DNA from: Synechocystis salina LEGE 00031
GTDB lineage: Bacteria > Cyanobacteriota > Cyanobacteriia > Cyanobacteriales > Microcystaceae
Direction: 5' to 3'
DNA length: 41,203 bases
NCBI RefSeq assembly: GCF_015207985.1
Contig: NZ_JADEVV010000037.1
Location: 1 to 41,203 of the forward strand
Each line of letters starts with the position of its first letter. Within the stretch, counting starts at the first letter, position 1. The notes under the pieces are model-generated. The model was not told the DNA's origin. It made no database searches and worked only from the letters and a program-made list of their open reading frames with translations. Positions 1 to 8,767 of the stretch are shown one piece after another. The position numbers were made by a program, and so were the translations under genes.

Positions 1-38
1 AAATAGTCCTTGGCCTGCTGAATTTCTTCTGGGGTCAT
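1..38 (-). CDS. Partial 5' end of an unidentified protein
   Basis: Read on the minus strand from an ATG at 38-36, the first residues are MTPEEIQQAKDY, after which the frame leaves the window. An AGGA Shine-Dalgarno-like motif lies 7 bases upstream of the ATG (around 46-49). Only 12 codons are visible, so no family can be named. The charged, helix-like start and the well-placed ribosome site are the only support. It would be transcribed divergently from the gene that starts near 419. Confidence 0.4.
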   Translation of the reverse strand, partial: MTPEEIQQAKDY

Positions 39-418
39 AGATTTTTCCTGTTTTTCTTATTTTTACAGCAATTTTCTCTACTCACATCACTAAGCATTTA
101 TACTCAGGGCAAAAGTGGGATGCTCCCCAAGTTTACTCGTCAGCAAGCCCAAAAAACAATAAAACTTATAGCTAATTCAATTAAAAATACGGCAATATAA
201 ATAATTAAGGTACTTTCAATACAAGCCTTGTAGAAATCTCTACTGTCTTAATTTTATTTCAAGCAGCTATATTCGCTAAGGAGTTTACAGCAAATTCCGA
301 ATCAACTTGACACACACAGGATAGTCGTAATGATTATTCTGTAACGGTTTTGCTGTGCCACTCAAATACCGTAACCGTTGTAACTTTTCTAAAATCATTC
401 TCTTTCTTGGTTAATGCA
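39..418. other. AT-rich intergenic region between divergent genes
   Basis: No coding region is convincing here. A TTGACA hexamer at 307-312 could be a -35 box for the gene at 419, but no good -10 lies at the right distance. GTAAC occurs three times (341, 371, 380), and AACGGTT (343-349) with AACCGTT (373-379) form a 7-base inverted repeat. These could be a regulator site just upstream of the gene at 419. The interpretation is inference. Confidence 0.4.
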
Positions 419-1951
419 ATGACTCCAACCCTCAAAATCTCGGCTTTTAAAGATATTTCAGCTTTTTTATTGAGCACCCTCCAGCCGCAGTTAGATATTA
501 ACTTAGAAATTAAATATGTCAAAAATGCTGATGAAGCCCATCAAGATTTGTTCGACAATAATGCCGATATAGTTTTAATGTCCTATGACGATACTTTGTC
601 CCTATCATTAGAGGATAAATATTCTGCAATTTTGGCCCTTTTCCCCATTCACGGAGGCATTTTAGACCTGTGTGGCGAGATTGATCCAGAAGCGAATAAA
701 AATAGAATTGGAATTGATACAAACACCGGTTACGCTAGGGCTTTACGTTCTTATTTAAGCCAAAAGCTCACGCCAGAAGAATACCAAAACTTAGATTTTA
801 TCAAGGCAGGTGCCACTAATTTACGCTATGACGAACTAATTAACAATCAAATCGATGCTACTTTACTCAATCCTCCCTATTCTTACTTAGAAGGTGCCCA
901 AGCTGATCCAGGTTTTCAGCTTTTTTTAGGGGACTATCAAGGGGTTGTAGCTAATACGAATAAATATGTTTGGCAGGACCTCGACAAACGAGCTTTGCTA
1001 AAGGATTTTATGGTCAGTTATCAAGCTATGTTGCAAAATCTAGAAACGAATTCACAATCAACTATTCAAAGCTTATCCGATTACTATAGCATTTCTACAG
1101 ACATAGCAACTAATATCTATAATCGTCTATGGATGCCCAATGGATTGAATGTCAATTTTCAGTTTAACAACCTCCAATTACAAGGGACGGAGTCTATTTT
1201 TTCTCAAGACACTAATGTCTTTGTTCCTTTGAAACGTTATTGGATCTTGAATCAAGACTTGAATAGCTTTTATCTTGATCCCAATGCAACTGATGCTTTT
1301 AATTTTCAGCCTAATACGGACAATTTAGGAAGTTTAGTCTACGATATTAGCTCTGTCTCCGGAGAAATTAAAGGCGAAATTGATGATGGTGCGTTGTCCC
1401 AAACCAATGCTCTATTTCATAACCTGGTGGGGTTTTATGCGGTGGAAAACACAAGCGGAAGCATTCTCGATGTGGATGATCTTAATGGTAATGGTCTGGT
1501 AGATGACTTGCTAAATCCAGGGGATAAAGGCTATGCCCAAACTGCGCTTCGTCAACACGTCAATAATTTTTTTCTGGAAGCTGGGGCCAATGGTGATCCC
1601 AGTAAAAATACCACTGCAAGTGAATTTGGAGAAGTGGTTTTGGCCGGAGGACGTTTTTATGCTCCTTTTTTAATCGCCAATGGGGGAGATTTATTAGTGA
1701 AATCAGGCAGTTTTGAGCAGGCGATCGCCGCTTTTTTAGCGCTCAATCCTGGGAATACAGGAGCCAGCCTGGAAAATTTTCAAACTAAGGCTGTTGCTTA
1801 TTTTAGTTTTGGTGCCGCCAATCCTGATGCTTCTGAACATCTGCGTCGCTTGGAAAATAACACTTTTGGCTTTGAAGACCTGCCCAGTATTGCTGGGGTC
1901 AGTGACTATGACTTTAATGACACTGTGTTTAGCTTTTTTTATCGCACCTAG
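419..1951 (+). CDS. Substrate-binding-like domain fused to C-terminal DUF4114 domain
   Basis: The product is 510 residues from ATG 419. An upstream in-frame TTG at 350 would add 23 residues, but neither start has a clear ribosome site. Residues about 1-280 resemble a type 2 periplasmic binding fold of the nitrate/sulfonate (NMT1-like) kind: alternating beta-alpha units, NADIVLMSYDD near 48 and DELINNQIDATLLNPP near 138. Residues about 325-510 match the cyanobacterial DUF4114 pattern: LVGFYAVENTSG, a Ca-loop-like DLNGNGLVDD near 354, VVLAGGRFYAPF, then FGFEDLPS and DYDFNDTVF at the end. DUF4114 proteins are usually large extracellular or calcium-binding proteins. No N-terminal signal peptide or membrane helix is visible, so any export would need another route such as type I secretion (inference). 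The gene is visibly more AT-rich than the genes after it, which fits a transferred origin. Substrate and role are unknown. Confidence 0.8.
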   Translation: MTPTLKISAFKDISAFLLSTLQPQLDINLEIKYVKNADEAHQDLFDNNADIVLMSYDDTLSLSLEDKYSAILALFPIHGGILDLCGEIDPEANKNRIGIDTNTGYARALRSYLSQKLTPEEYQNLDFIKAGATNLRYDELINNQIDATLLNPPYSYLEGAQADPGFQLFLGDYQGVVANTNKYVWQDLDKRALLKDFMVSYQAMLQNLETNSQSTIQSLSDYYSISTDIATNIYNRLWMPNGLNVNFQFNNLQLQGTESIFSQDTNVFVPLKRYWILNQDLNSFYLDPNATDAFNFQPNTDNLGSLVYDISSVSGEIKGEIDDGALSQTNALFHNLVGFYAVENTSGSILDVDDLNGNGLVDDLLNPGDKGYAQTALRQHVNNFFLEAGANGDPSKNTTASEFGEVVLAGGRFYAPFLIANGGDLLVKSGSFEQAIAAFLALNPGNTGASLENFQTKAVAYFSFGAANPDASEHLRRLENNTFGFEDLPSIAGVSDYDFNDTVFSFFYRT

Positions 1952-2114
1952 ATTTTTGTTTTTTAGAAATTATTCTGGCCGGACGGCAGGACTACTTTAT
2001 GCAAACCCACCATAATCCAGACCCCGGCGATCGCCCAGCCAACTTCCATATCTTCGCAATCAGTGGCTGGAGAATGTCAGAATAGGGGCAACTTGTTGTC
2101 CTTGCCGTTAAACC

Positions 2115-2879
2115 ATGCCGACCCAGCTTGATAACATCACTTCCCCGGAAACTTCCCCTGATTATTTGGACGAAGTGCCTAATGACATGGAAATGTCTTT
2201 GTTTGATCACCTTGATGAACTTAGAACTCGCATTTTTCTGTCCTTGGGGGCAGTCTTGGTCGGAGTGGTGGCCTGCTTTATCTTTGTCAAACCCTTGGTG
2301 CAATGGCTCCAGGTACCGGCGGGCACAGTGAAATTTTTGCAGCTTTCCCCTGGGGAGTTTTTTTTCGTTTCCGTTAAGGTAGCGGGCTATAGCGGCATCC
2401 TCGTGATGAGTCCCTTTATCCTCTACCAAATTATTCAATTCGTTTTACCTGGTTTAACCCGTCGGGAACGTCGATTGCTGGGGCCGGTGGTGCTGGGCTC
2501 CAGTGTGCTTTTTTTTGCCGGTCTAGGCTTTGCCTACTATGCTCTCATCCCCGCTGCGCTCAAATTTTTTGTCAGCTACGGGGCAGATGTGGTGGAGCAA
2601 CTCTGGTCCATTGATAAATATTTTGAGTTTGTGCTTCTGTTGATGTTTAGCACGGGGCTAGCCTTTCAAATTCCGATTATTCAAGTGGTTCTGGGCTTTT
2701 TGGGCATTGTCTCCTCCGAGCAAATGCTGAAGGGTTGGCGCTTTGTGATTTTGGGGGCGATGGTGCTGGGGGCAGTCCTCACCCCTTCCACGGATCCCCT
2801 CACCCAATCCCTTTTAGCTGGAGCAGTGCTGGGGCTTTATTTTGGGGGCATCGGTTGCGTGCGCTTACTGGGTAAATAG
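2115..2879 (+). CDS. tatC: Sec-independent (twin-arginine) translocase subunit TatC
   Basis: The 254-residue product is the polytopic receptor subunit of the Tat pathway, which moves folded proteins across the thylakoid and plasma membranes. After a soluble N-terminus of about 28 residues comes the TatC signature [12 protein letters not shown], which binds the twin-arginine signal. Six hydrophobic segments follow, with the family motif [10 protein letters not shown] near the second and a conserved [10 protein letters not shown] loop before the last. Length is normal for the family. No tatA/B gene is adjacent, which is usual in cyanobacteria where tat genes are scattered. It is followed 53 bases later by the LON-domain gene on the same strand, with no terminator between, so cotranscription is possible. 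I recall the PCC 6803 counterpart as sll0194. Confidence 0.95.
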   Translation: MPTQLDNITSPETSPDYLDEVPNDMEMSLFDHLDELRTRIFLSLGAVLVGVVACFIFVKPLVQWLQVPAGTVKFLQLSPGEFFFVSVKVAGYSGILVMSPFILYQIIQFVLPGLTRRERRLLGPVVLGSSVLFFAGLGFAYYALIPAALKFFVSYGADVVEQLWSIDKYFEFVLLLMFSTGLAFQIPIIQVVLGFLGIVSSEQMLKGWRFVILGAMVLGAVLTPSTDPLTQSLLAGAVLGLYFGGIGCVRLLGK

Positions 2880-2932
2880 TCCCCAATCCTTTATCATTTG
2901 AAGTACGTTGCTTAACATTAAGAAATATTAAG

Positions 2933-3583
2933 ATGGCATCCTCCGTTGCAATTAGGGAACTTCCTATTTTTCCACTGCCTGAAGTTGTGCTTTTCCCTGG
3001 GCGGCCCCTGCCCCTGCACATTTTCGAGTACCGCTACCGGATGATGATGAACACCATTTTGGAAGACGATCGCCGTTTTGGGGTGTTGATGATCGATCCC
3101 AGCACAGGGGAAATTTCCGATGTGGGTTGCTGTGCAGAGGTGTTGCGCTACCAAAGATTACCCGATGACCGGATGAAGGTTTTAACCCTGGGACAGCAGC
3201 GTTTTCGGGTGCTGGAATATGTGCGGGAAAAGCCCTACCGAGTCGGTTTAGTGGAATGGATTGATGATAAATACACGGGGCAGGATCTCCATGGCTTGGC
3301 CAAAGAAGTCGATCGCCTGTTGCATGACGTGGTTAATCTCTCCGCCAAGTTGACCGACCAGAATTTGGAATTGCCCGATGATTTACCCGTGTTGCCGGTG
3401 GAATTGTCCTACTGGGTAGCAGGAAATCTTTATGGCGTTGCCAGTGAGCAACAGAGTTTGCTGGAATTACAAGACACCGCCGAGCGCTTGCAACGGGAAG
3501 CGGAAATTCTCATGTCCACCCGCAACCACCTCGCCGCCCGCACCGCTTTAAAGGATGTTTTGGGTACAGAGGGAGAAGAATAG
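2933..3583 (+). CDS. LON substrate-binding-domain protein (LON N-domain only)
   Basis: The 216-residue product begins with the classic LON N-terminal fold: IRELPIFPLPEVVLFPG, then LPLHIFEYRYRMMM and a DRRFGVLMID strand. It has neither the AAA+ module nor the Ser-Lys protease domain of true Lon. The C-terminal third (about 110-200) is helical with LLHDVVNLSAKL and a final TRNHLAARTALKDVLG. Stand-alone LON-domain proteins are common in cyanobacteria and plants. The domain binds unfolded or degron-bearing substrates, but the partner of this form is not established. The gene follows tatC closely and ends head-on against ftsH, another AAA+ protease, with 88 bases between stop codons. A functional link to proteolysis is tempting but is inference. 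Confidence 0.88.
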   Translation: MASSVAIRELPIFPLPEVVLFPGRPLPLHIFEYRYRMMMNTILEDDRRFGVLMIDPSTGEISDVGCCAEVLRYQRLPDDRMKVLTLGQQRFRVLEYVREKPYRVGLVEWIDDKYTGQDLHGLAKEVDRLLHDVVNLSAKLTDQNLELPDDLPVLPVELSYWVAGNLYGVASEQQSLLELQDTAERLQREAEILMSTRNHLAARTALKDVLGTEGEE

Positions 3584-3603
3584 AACATTTTTTTAAAAAA
3601 GCT

Positions 3604-3637
3604 AAAAAAAAGCCCTGTTCCGGAGAATCAGGGCCTT
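3604..3637 (-). terminator. Rho-independent terminator of ftsH
   Basis: On the minus strand a GCCCTG/CAGGGC stem (3612-3617 with 3629-3634) with an 11-base loop is followed by eight T residues (complement of A 3604-3611). It lies 35 bases beyond the ftsH stop codon. On the plus strand no T-run follows the stem, so it does not serve the LON-domain gene in the same way. Confidence 0.85.
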
Positions 3638-3671
3638 ACTGACCAAACTAATTTGCTAGAGAAGGGAAATT

Positions 3672-5555
3672 TTACAGTTGGGGAATTAATTGTTCCTTAA
3701 CGGGAACCTCGGCGTATTCCGCCACAATTTGCCGAAATTCTTCCCCGTCAATGGTTTCTTTCTCAATTAAAAGATCCACGAGGCGATCGACTACTTCTCG
3801 TTGTTCTTGGACGATTTTGCGGGCCATTTGGTGACCCTGTTCGGCCAACTGCCGCACCTGGACATCAATACGGGTGGCTACTTCTTCGGAGTATTCAGAA
3901 CGGTTCATCAAGCCACCGCCGAGAAATACTTCCCCGCCTGAACTCTCCAAAGAGATGGGGCCAAGGTTGCTCATGCCAAAACGAGTTACCATCTGGCGGG
4001 CCATTTCGGTTACCTGTTGTAGGTCACCACCGGCACCAGTGGTTACTTCGTCATCGCCAAAGACTTCTTCTTCCGCAGCTCGACCGCCCATGGCACCGGC
4101 AATGCGGGCCATCAGTTGGGATTTTGTGGTCAGGCCTTGTTCCTCGTTGGGGGTGAACCAGGTCAAACCTTGGGCTTGGCCCCGGGGAATGAGGGTGACT
4201 TTTTGCACCGGATCATGATCTTTTAACAACGTGCCGACAATGGCGTGGCCGACTTCGTGATAGGCAATTAAGCGCTTACTTTTGCTATCCACCAAGGGAG
4301 TGCCTTCCATCCCGGCCACAACCCGGTCTACGGCATCGTCAATTTCCAACAGGGTAATGGCAGATTTACGACGGCGGGCGGTGAGGATGGCGGCTTCATT
4401 CAACAAGTTGGCCAAATCAGCTCCACTGAAACCAGGGGTACGGCGGGCAATGGAGTCGATGGAAACTTCCGGCGCTAGTTTTTTGTTGCGGGCATGGACC
4501 TCTAAAATTTCCTTACGACCGGCGTAATCGGGAGCATCCACCATCACTTGGCGATCGAAACGACCGGGACGCATGAGGGCGGAATCGAGAACATCGGGGC
4601 GGTTAGTGGCGGCAATAATAATAATCCCCGTATTGCCTTCAAAACCATCCATTTCCGTCAGCAATTGGTTGAGGGTTTGTTCCCGCTCATCGTTACCACC
4701 ACCGATGCCAGCGCCCCGTTGCCGACCCACTGCATCAATTTCATCAATGAAGATCAAACAGGGGGCATTCTCTTTGGCTTTTTTGAACAGATCCCGCACC
4801 CGGGAAGCACCAACCCCCACAAACATTTCTACGAATTCGGAACCGGAAATACTAAAGAAGGGCACTCCGGCTTCCCCGGCGATCGCCTTGGCGAGGAGGG
4901 TTTTACCGGTACCAGGAGGGCCTACCAGGAGCACGCCTTTGGGAATTTTGGCCCCTACAGCGGTAAAGCGTTCGGGCTGTTTGAGAAAAGTTACTACCTC
5001 TTGCAGTTCTTCTTTAGCTTCGTCAATGCCGGCCACATCATCAAACATGACACCGGTTTTGGCATCCATTTGAAAGCGGGCTTTGGATTTACCAAAGTTC
5101 ATGGCTTGGCCGGGGCCGCCGGGCATATTGCTGGAACGGCGGAACAGGAAAAAGAGGGAAGCAATTAAAAGGACAGGGAAAATTAAATTACCTACAAAGC
5201 CCCAAACCATGCCATTGTTGCGGACAGGGTGGGAGTCAAGGCGAATGTCGGCATCCCGTAAACGGGCAATCAATTCCGGGGCGTTGGTGGGGAGGTCAAC
5301 CCGGGAACGGAGGGTCCGGTCTACTTCTGGATCACTAACTTGCACGATCGCCGTGCGGCCATTTTCATATAAGTCCACACTGGTAATGCGGCCAGCATCC
5401 ACATATTCGAGGAAGCGACCATAGGTCATGCGGGTGTTAGCAGTGTTGGAACCGAGGTTGGCATCTGCCCCTCCAAAGCTCCCCTGCCAGAAGAAAAAGC
5501 CGACTACCAACAGGGGTAGGGACCAAAGTAGGGCAGTTCTCCAGGAAAATTTCAT
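3672..5555 (-). CDS. ftsH: ATP-dependent zinc metalloprotease FtsH (FtsH2-like)
   Basis: The 627-residue membrane-anchored AAA+ protease has a first transmembrane helix at about 7-24, a lumenal segment, and a second helix at about 117-138. The AAA module follows with Walker A GPPGTGKT (212-219), Walker B LIFIDEID (267-274) and the second region of homology around 313-334. The zinc-protease motif HEVGH lies at 433-437. Length and sequence match the cyanobacterial FtsH2 type, which in Synechocystis works as a hetero-oligomer with FtsH3 to remove photodamaged D1 during photosystem II repair (established for slr0228). The ATG at 5555 has an AGTGAG ribosome-site-like motif upstream. The gene is monocistronic, with a terminator at 3604-3637. 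A palindrome about 170 bases upstream (5721-5739) may be regulatory. Confidence 0.97.
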   Translation of the reverse strand: MKFSWRTALLWSLPLLVVGFFFWQGSFGGADANLGSNTANTRMTYGRFLEYVDAGRITSVDLYENGRTAIVQVSDPEVDRTLRSRVDLPTNAPELIARLRDADIRLDSHPVRNNGMVWGFVGNLIFPVLLIASLFFLFRRSSNMPGGPGQAMNFGKSKARFQMDAKTGVMFDDVAGIDEAKEELQEVVTFLKQPERFTAVGAKIPKGVLLVGPPGTGKTLLAKAIAGEAGVPFFSISGSEFVEMFVGVGASRVRDLFKKAKENAPCLIFIDEIDAVGRQRGAGIGGGNDEREQTLNQLLTEMDGFEGNTGIIIIAATNRPDVLDSALMRPGRFDRQVMVDAPDYAGRKEILEVHARNKKLAPEVSIDSIARRTPGFSGADLANLLNEAAILTARRRKSAITLLEIDDAVDRVVAGMEGTPLVDSKSKRLIAYHEVGHAIVGTLLKDHDPVQKVTLIPRGQAQGLTWFTPNEEQGLTTKSQLMARIAGAMGGRAAEEEVFGDDEVTTGAGGDLQQVTEMARQMVTRFGMSNLGPISLESSGGEVFLGGGLMNRSEYSEEVATRIDVQVRQLAEQGHQMARKIVQEQREVVDRLVDLLIEKETIDGEEFRQIVAEYAEVPVKEQLIPQL

Positions 5556-5720
5556 ATGTTAGCTCACTTTAAAAGTTAAGACGGTCGTAGGATTTAGTGT
5601 AATCGGTTAATCGTGGAACGGAGACTGAACCCCGCCATGGAGGACTAGCTCCCCGACGCCGTGGAATTGATTAATCTTGTTGACAATGGACTTTTGTAAC
5701 AAAATCTTAACTAAATGTAA

Positions 5721-5739
5721 CGTAATTCTCATAATTACG
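5721..5739. repeat. Inverted repeat between ftsH and the Uma2 gene
   Basis: CGTAATT (5721-5727) and AATTACG (5733-5739) form a perfect 7-base inverted repeat with a 5-base spacer. The site lies in the divergent intergenic region. It looks like a dimeric regulator site, and the spacing does not fit an NtcA site (GTA-N8-TAC). No T-run follows, so it is not a terminator. Confidence 0.5.
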
Positions 5740-5828
5740 ACAACCCCCTAGCCCTGGGCGGATTACCGCAGGGTCTACCGAGTGGGGAATTTGCTAGCTT
5801 GGAAAGTAATCGTTGGGGGCAAGCCACC

Positions 5829-6425
5829 ATGGGTCAGACCGTCACAGACAAGAACCTAACTCTGGAAGAATTTTCTCAGCTCCCAGAGGGGGAAGTTAAT
5901 TACGAATTCCAGGACGGCACGGCGATCGCCAAAATGCCACCAAAACGCATTCATTCCTGCCTTCAACGGGCATTACTCTTCCTACTATCTGATTGGGGCA
6001 ATTGGGAAGGTTGTGCTTTACCTGGGGAAGCTTACCCGGAATGGGCTATTTGTCTGCAAAAAGATGAGCAAGATTGGGCCCCCGTGCCGGATGTGACCTA
6101 CATTTCCGACGGCAAACTAGCGCCCTTTAACCTAGAAAATGACTTTTGCCCGGTGGCACCGGAATTGGTGGTGGAAATTGTTTCCCCTGGTCAGTCCTTT
6201 GCAGCCATGACGGAAAAAGCTGGGGATTATCTCGCCGCTGGGGTGGAACGGGTCTGGATTATTGGCAATGCTGAAGGTACAGTGCATACTCGCCACCGTA
6301 GCTTGACCATTTTTGCCCCCGATCGCCTCCCCATTACCTACCAAGGCGATCAGCTAGTGGAAGACGACCTATTGCCCCAGTTGAGTTTTACTGTTAATGA
6401 ACTATTTGCCAAAGCTAAGGTTTAG
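5829..6425 (+). CDS. Uma2 family (DUF820) restriction-endonuclease-like protein
   Basis: The 198-residue product has the DUF820/Uma2 pattern that is expanded in cyanobacteria. An N-terminal TLEEFSQLPEGEVNYEFQDG (about 11-30) is followed by the PD-(D/E)XK-type core with PVPDVTYI (Asp88), then PELVVEIVSPGQS (Glu116), and a downstream EKAGDYLAAGVERVWII helix-strand. Family members adopt a nuclease fold, but few have a known target. ATG 5829 is preferred because the family start lies close to it and GGGGG precedes it. An in-frame TTG at 5799 would add ten residues. The gene is divergent from ftsH and convergent with the pilin-like gene. A second, diverged Uma2 gene is at 39959. Confidence 0.85.
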   Translation: MGQTVTDKNLTLEEFSQLPEGEVNYEFQDGTAIAKMPPKRIHSCLQRALLFLLSDWGNWEGCALPGEAYPEWAICLQKDEQDWAPVPDVTYISDGKLAPFNLENDFCPVAPELVVEIVSPGQSFAAMTEKAGDYLAAGVERVWIIGNAEGTVHTRHRSLTIFAPDRLPITYQGDQLVEDDLLPQLSFTVNELFAKAKV

Positions 6426-6427
6426 AT

Positions 6428-6464
6428 AAAAAATCAGCCCCAAACCTTTGTAATTCAGGGCTGA
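6428..6464 (-). terminator. Rho-independent terminator of the PilX-like gene
   Basis: On the minus strand TCAGCCC/GGGCTGA (6434-6440 with 6458-6464) forms a 7-base stem followed by six T residues (complement of A 6428-6433). It starts 38 bases past the stop of the gene at 6503-7957 and almost abuts the stop of the Uma2 gene on the other strand. Confidence 0.85.
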
Positions 6465-6502
6465 ATCTGAGGCGACACGAAAACTTTTAGAGAAACAACT
6501 AG

Positions 6503-7957
6503 TTAATTCGTCGGTTTGGTTGACCAACTAGAAATCGGATTTAGATTTGGTGCGGATGGAGGAGCCTTAATGGTGTTTACCAGTTCCTCCCAAGTTAATC
6601 CAGAAATGTCGCTAAAGATCATCTGGTTAGAACTAGAAGAATTAATTACTTTTTTAATAATTAATGAACCGGTCACCCCACCATCATTACCACCACCATT
6701 AACTCCGTAAACATAGTCTGGAGCCAAAATAAAAGCTTCAATGTTATTTCCCCCAGAAGCCAATATCCGCGGCGGACTAGAAGAATAGGCCGCTTCTCCG
6801 TAACCAAAAATATTCAAATCCGTCGGCTTATAATTAGTACAAGTTCCAGAGCAAGAGTGGTTTAAATGGGTGTTGCCGCTTACATTCATGTCGCCCTTGA
6901 CGTGCATCATCACGAGAAATCTTTGACCAGTAGTGGGATTAACGGTTTTTACATTGACGGTATCGTTTCCACCCAGAGCTATTTTGTTGATGCAGTAAAC
7001 ATAGGCAGGAAGAGTTGTTCCATCATTGAGGGTCATGTTCGTACTAGCGTCGGTACTTCTCGGCAAAGTCATACTCCCAGACAAGGTGGCAAAAGTATTA
7101 GAAGCTGGACAGGCAGGATAGGGGGGCAAATCCGGCTGGGGCACATTACTGTACATCGCTTCATAGGTGCCAATGGCAACCTCACTGTTGGGGAAATCGG
7201 CAGGGTCAACGGAAGCATTGCAGTCATTAACAATGATGTCGGAATAGACATCTTGATTGCCCGCAACGATTTCATCACCGGTGGCGGTTTCCGTAACCCA
7301 TAAACTTGAAACCGAGGCATTATTGGGGAGACGGGTAATGGGGATTTTTACTTCTAACCGTGACCGGGCCTCATTGGCGGCAGCGGCATTGCGGTTAATG
7401 GCTCCTTCCACAACTAAGGTTCCTGTGCCCGGCCCAAGACCGATCGCCCCTCCATTGGCGGTATCTGGAGTGTATTGATAGCTAACTAAGCGAAATTCAC
7501 CTTGGGGCAAAGTTTTCCAAGCCCGATTACTGACAGTTGCCGTTATATCGGTGGTGGTGGTTACTCGTGGCTGACAGGCCGCACCGGGGGTGGTAATTGT
7601 CCAGCTTCCTAGGTTAGGGAGATTATGCCAACTGGGGGTACTATCGGTATCGCTGCAAGTACTACTGCCGGAATTCCAATTCTGACAATCTGGCAAGGCG
7701 GCGATGAAGCGATTGGCCGGGGTATTCATCAAGTTAATTAACTTGGTAATGCCTGCTTCAGCAGCATTTTGGGCTTGGTCGGTGGCCGCTTTGCTAGTGG
7801 AGTTATTTTGTTGAAACATTGACCTTTGCATGATCACGACGCCAATAATCGTCAGCACTAGGCCAACCATAATTGCCATCGGCAAGGCAAAACCACCGTT
7901 ATCAGCAGGACGGCGGTAAGAAAGAATTATGAAGCGGAAAAATTTGTGAGGATTCAT
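6503..7957 (-). CDS. PilX-like type IV pilin/pseudopilin-class surface protein
   Basis: The 484-residue product has a short basic leader (RRPADNGG) ending at Gly22, then FALPMAIM and a hydrophobic helix through about residue 44. This is the layout of a prepilin cleaved after glycine, as in the PilX N-terminal family. The Glu5 of major pilins is not seen (the sequence after the cleavage site is FALPM). The rest is a long Ser/Thr/Asn/Gly-rich exported domain with several cysteines (around CQNWNSGSSTC and CSGTC) that may form disulfides. It ends with a glycine/asparagine-rich segment containing NGGGNDGG. It probably sits in or at the tip of type IV pili, or acts in pilus assembly or adhesion (inference). 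The gene stands alone, reads divergently from petE, and has its own terminator at 6428-6464. Other pilin genes are not adjacent. Confidence 0.8.
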   Translation of the reverse strand: MNPHKFFRFIILSYRRPADNGGFALPMAIMVGLVLTIIGVVIMQRSMFQQNNSTSKAATDQAQNAAEAGITKLINLMNTPANRFIAALPDCQNWNSGSSTCSDTDSTPSWHNLPNLGSWTITTPGAACQPRVTTTTDITATVSNRAWKTLPQGEFRLVSYQYTPDTANGGAIGLGPGTGTLVVEGAINRNAAAANEARSRLEVKIPITRLPNNASVSSLWVTETATGDEIVAGNQDVYSDIIVNDCNASVDPADFPNSEVAIGTYEAMYSNVPQPDLPPYPACPASNTFATLSGSMTLPRSTDASTNMTLNDGTTLPAYVYCINKIALGGNDTVNVKTVNPTTGQRFLVMMHVKGDMNVSGNTHLNHSCSGTCTNYKPTDLNIFGYGEAAYSSSPPRILASGGNNIEAFILAPDYVYGVNGGGNDGGVTGSLIIKKVINSSSSNQMIFSDISGLTWEELVNTIKAPPSAPNLNPISSWSTKPTN

Positions 7958-8383
7958 AAGCGGTGCCCAACCTAACCCAGGGAGCTTTTTTAACCCACTA
8001 AAATTCTGATCGGGTTTACTGGGCTACTTTCCATTATCGTCTTGATTGAGGCAATGGCAAGCTAATTTTTATGACGGCGATCGCCAAAAATAAAGATAAT
8101 TCAGCAATTACCACAGGCGGCTACAAATCCTAATTTAAAGTTCAGTAAATATAGCTAGAAAAACCAAGTATTTTTAGCAAAGTACTATTTGAATAGGACA
8201 AGGAATGGGCTTGTGCCCTCCGCTCAGGGTCGAGATGGAATGATCTACGACGAGCTGTCAAACATTGTGATACCATAGGCAAAAGAAAGGAAAAACGTCC
8301 CCGATCGCCTTTTGTGGCATGGAATAGGGCGTTGCCCCGACCCGTTCAACCACGAGTCCCTATAAATAAAATTGCCAAGAAGT
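7958..8383. other. Divergent intergenic region between the PilX-like gene and petE
   Basis: No ORF is convincing. A HIP1 octamer sits at 8077-8084. The part next to petE (about 8230-8383) matches my recollection of the copper-responsive petE promoter used in Synechocystis work, including the TCCCTATA and GCCAAGAAGT segments just before the ATG. An in-frame TTG at 8372 is an unlikely start because ATG 8384 begins a perfect signal peptide. Confidence 0.5.
8247..8260. promoter_or_regulatory. Candidate PetR (BlaI-type) operator upstream of petE
   Basis: The sequence contains GACGAGCTGTC, an imperfect palindrome with GAC/GTC arms about 125 bases before the petE start. From memory, the PCC 6803 promoter has the more symmetric GACAAGTTGTC here. 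In Synechocystis petE is repressed without copper by the BlaI-like PetR, whose level is set by the copper-responsive protease PetP. Assigning this element to PetR is inference. Confidence 0.3.
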
Positions 8384-8767
8384 ATGTCTAAAAAATTCTT
8401 AACAATCCTCGCTGGCCTTTTGCTAGTGGTATCCAGTTTCTTTTTGTCCGTTAGCCCCGCTGCCGCTGCCAGTGCAACGGTAAAAATGGGTTCTGATAGT
8501 GGTGCCCTCGCCTTTGACCCGAGCACCGTCACCATTAAAGCTGGGGACGAAGTTAAATGGGTTAACAACAAGCTCTCTCCCCACAATGTTGTCTTTTCCG
8601 CCGCCGATGGTGTGGACGATGCCACCGCGGCTAAGCTCTCCCACAAAGGTTTGGCCTTTGCTGCTGGCGAAAGCTTCACCTCCACCTTCACTGAACCCGG
8701 CACCTACACCTACTACTGTGAACCCCACCGGGGCGCTGGCATGGTAGGCAAGGTTGTCGTTGAGTAA
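8384..8767 (+). CDS. petE: Plastocyanin precursor
   Basis: The 127-residue precursor has a bipartite-looking Sec signal ([16 protein letters not shown], then SVSPAAA) cleaved after about residue 28, giving a mature blue-copper protein of about 99 residues in the thylakoid lumen. The type 1 copper ligands are His67, then Cys112, His115 and Met120 in CEPHRGAGM (mature H39, C84, H87, M92). It carries electrons from cytochrome b6f to photosystem I or cytochrome oxidase, and in Synechocystis it replaces cytochrome c6 when copper is present. Compared with the PCC 6803 protein as I remember it, there is one extra residue near FSAADGVDD and a few substitutions, so this is a close relative. The gene is monocistronic. 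A strong terminator lies about 200 bases downstream. Confidence 0.98.
   Translation: MSKKFLTILAGLLLVVSSFFLSVSPAAAASATVKMGSDSGALAFDPSTVTIKAGDEVKWVNNKLSPHNVVFSAADGVDDATAAKLSHKGLAFAAGESFTSTFTEPGTYTYYCEPHRGAGMVGKVVVE

Noticed and set aside
1992-2438. 148-codon minus-strand frame over tatC
   Set aside because: It is antisense to tatC, with no family likeness and no ribosome site; treated as a shadow frame.
4548-5168. Long plus-strand open frames antisense to ftsH (206 and 166 codons)
   Set aside because: They lie wholly within the strongly conserved ftsH coding region, have no recognisable domain, and arise from codon bias of the opposite strand.
5799-5828. TTG start for the first Uma2 gene
   Set aside because: ATG 5829 has an adjacent G-rich site and lies nearer the usual family start; the ten extra residues show no family likeness.
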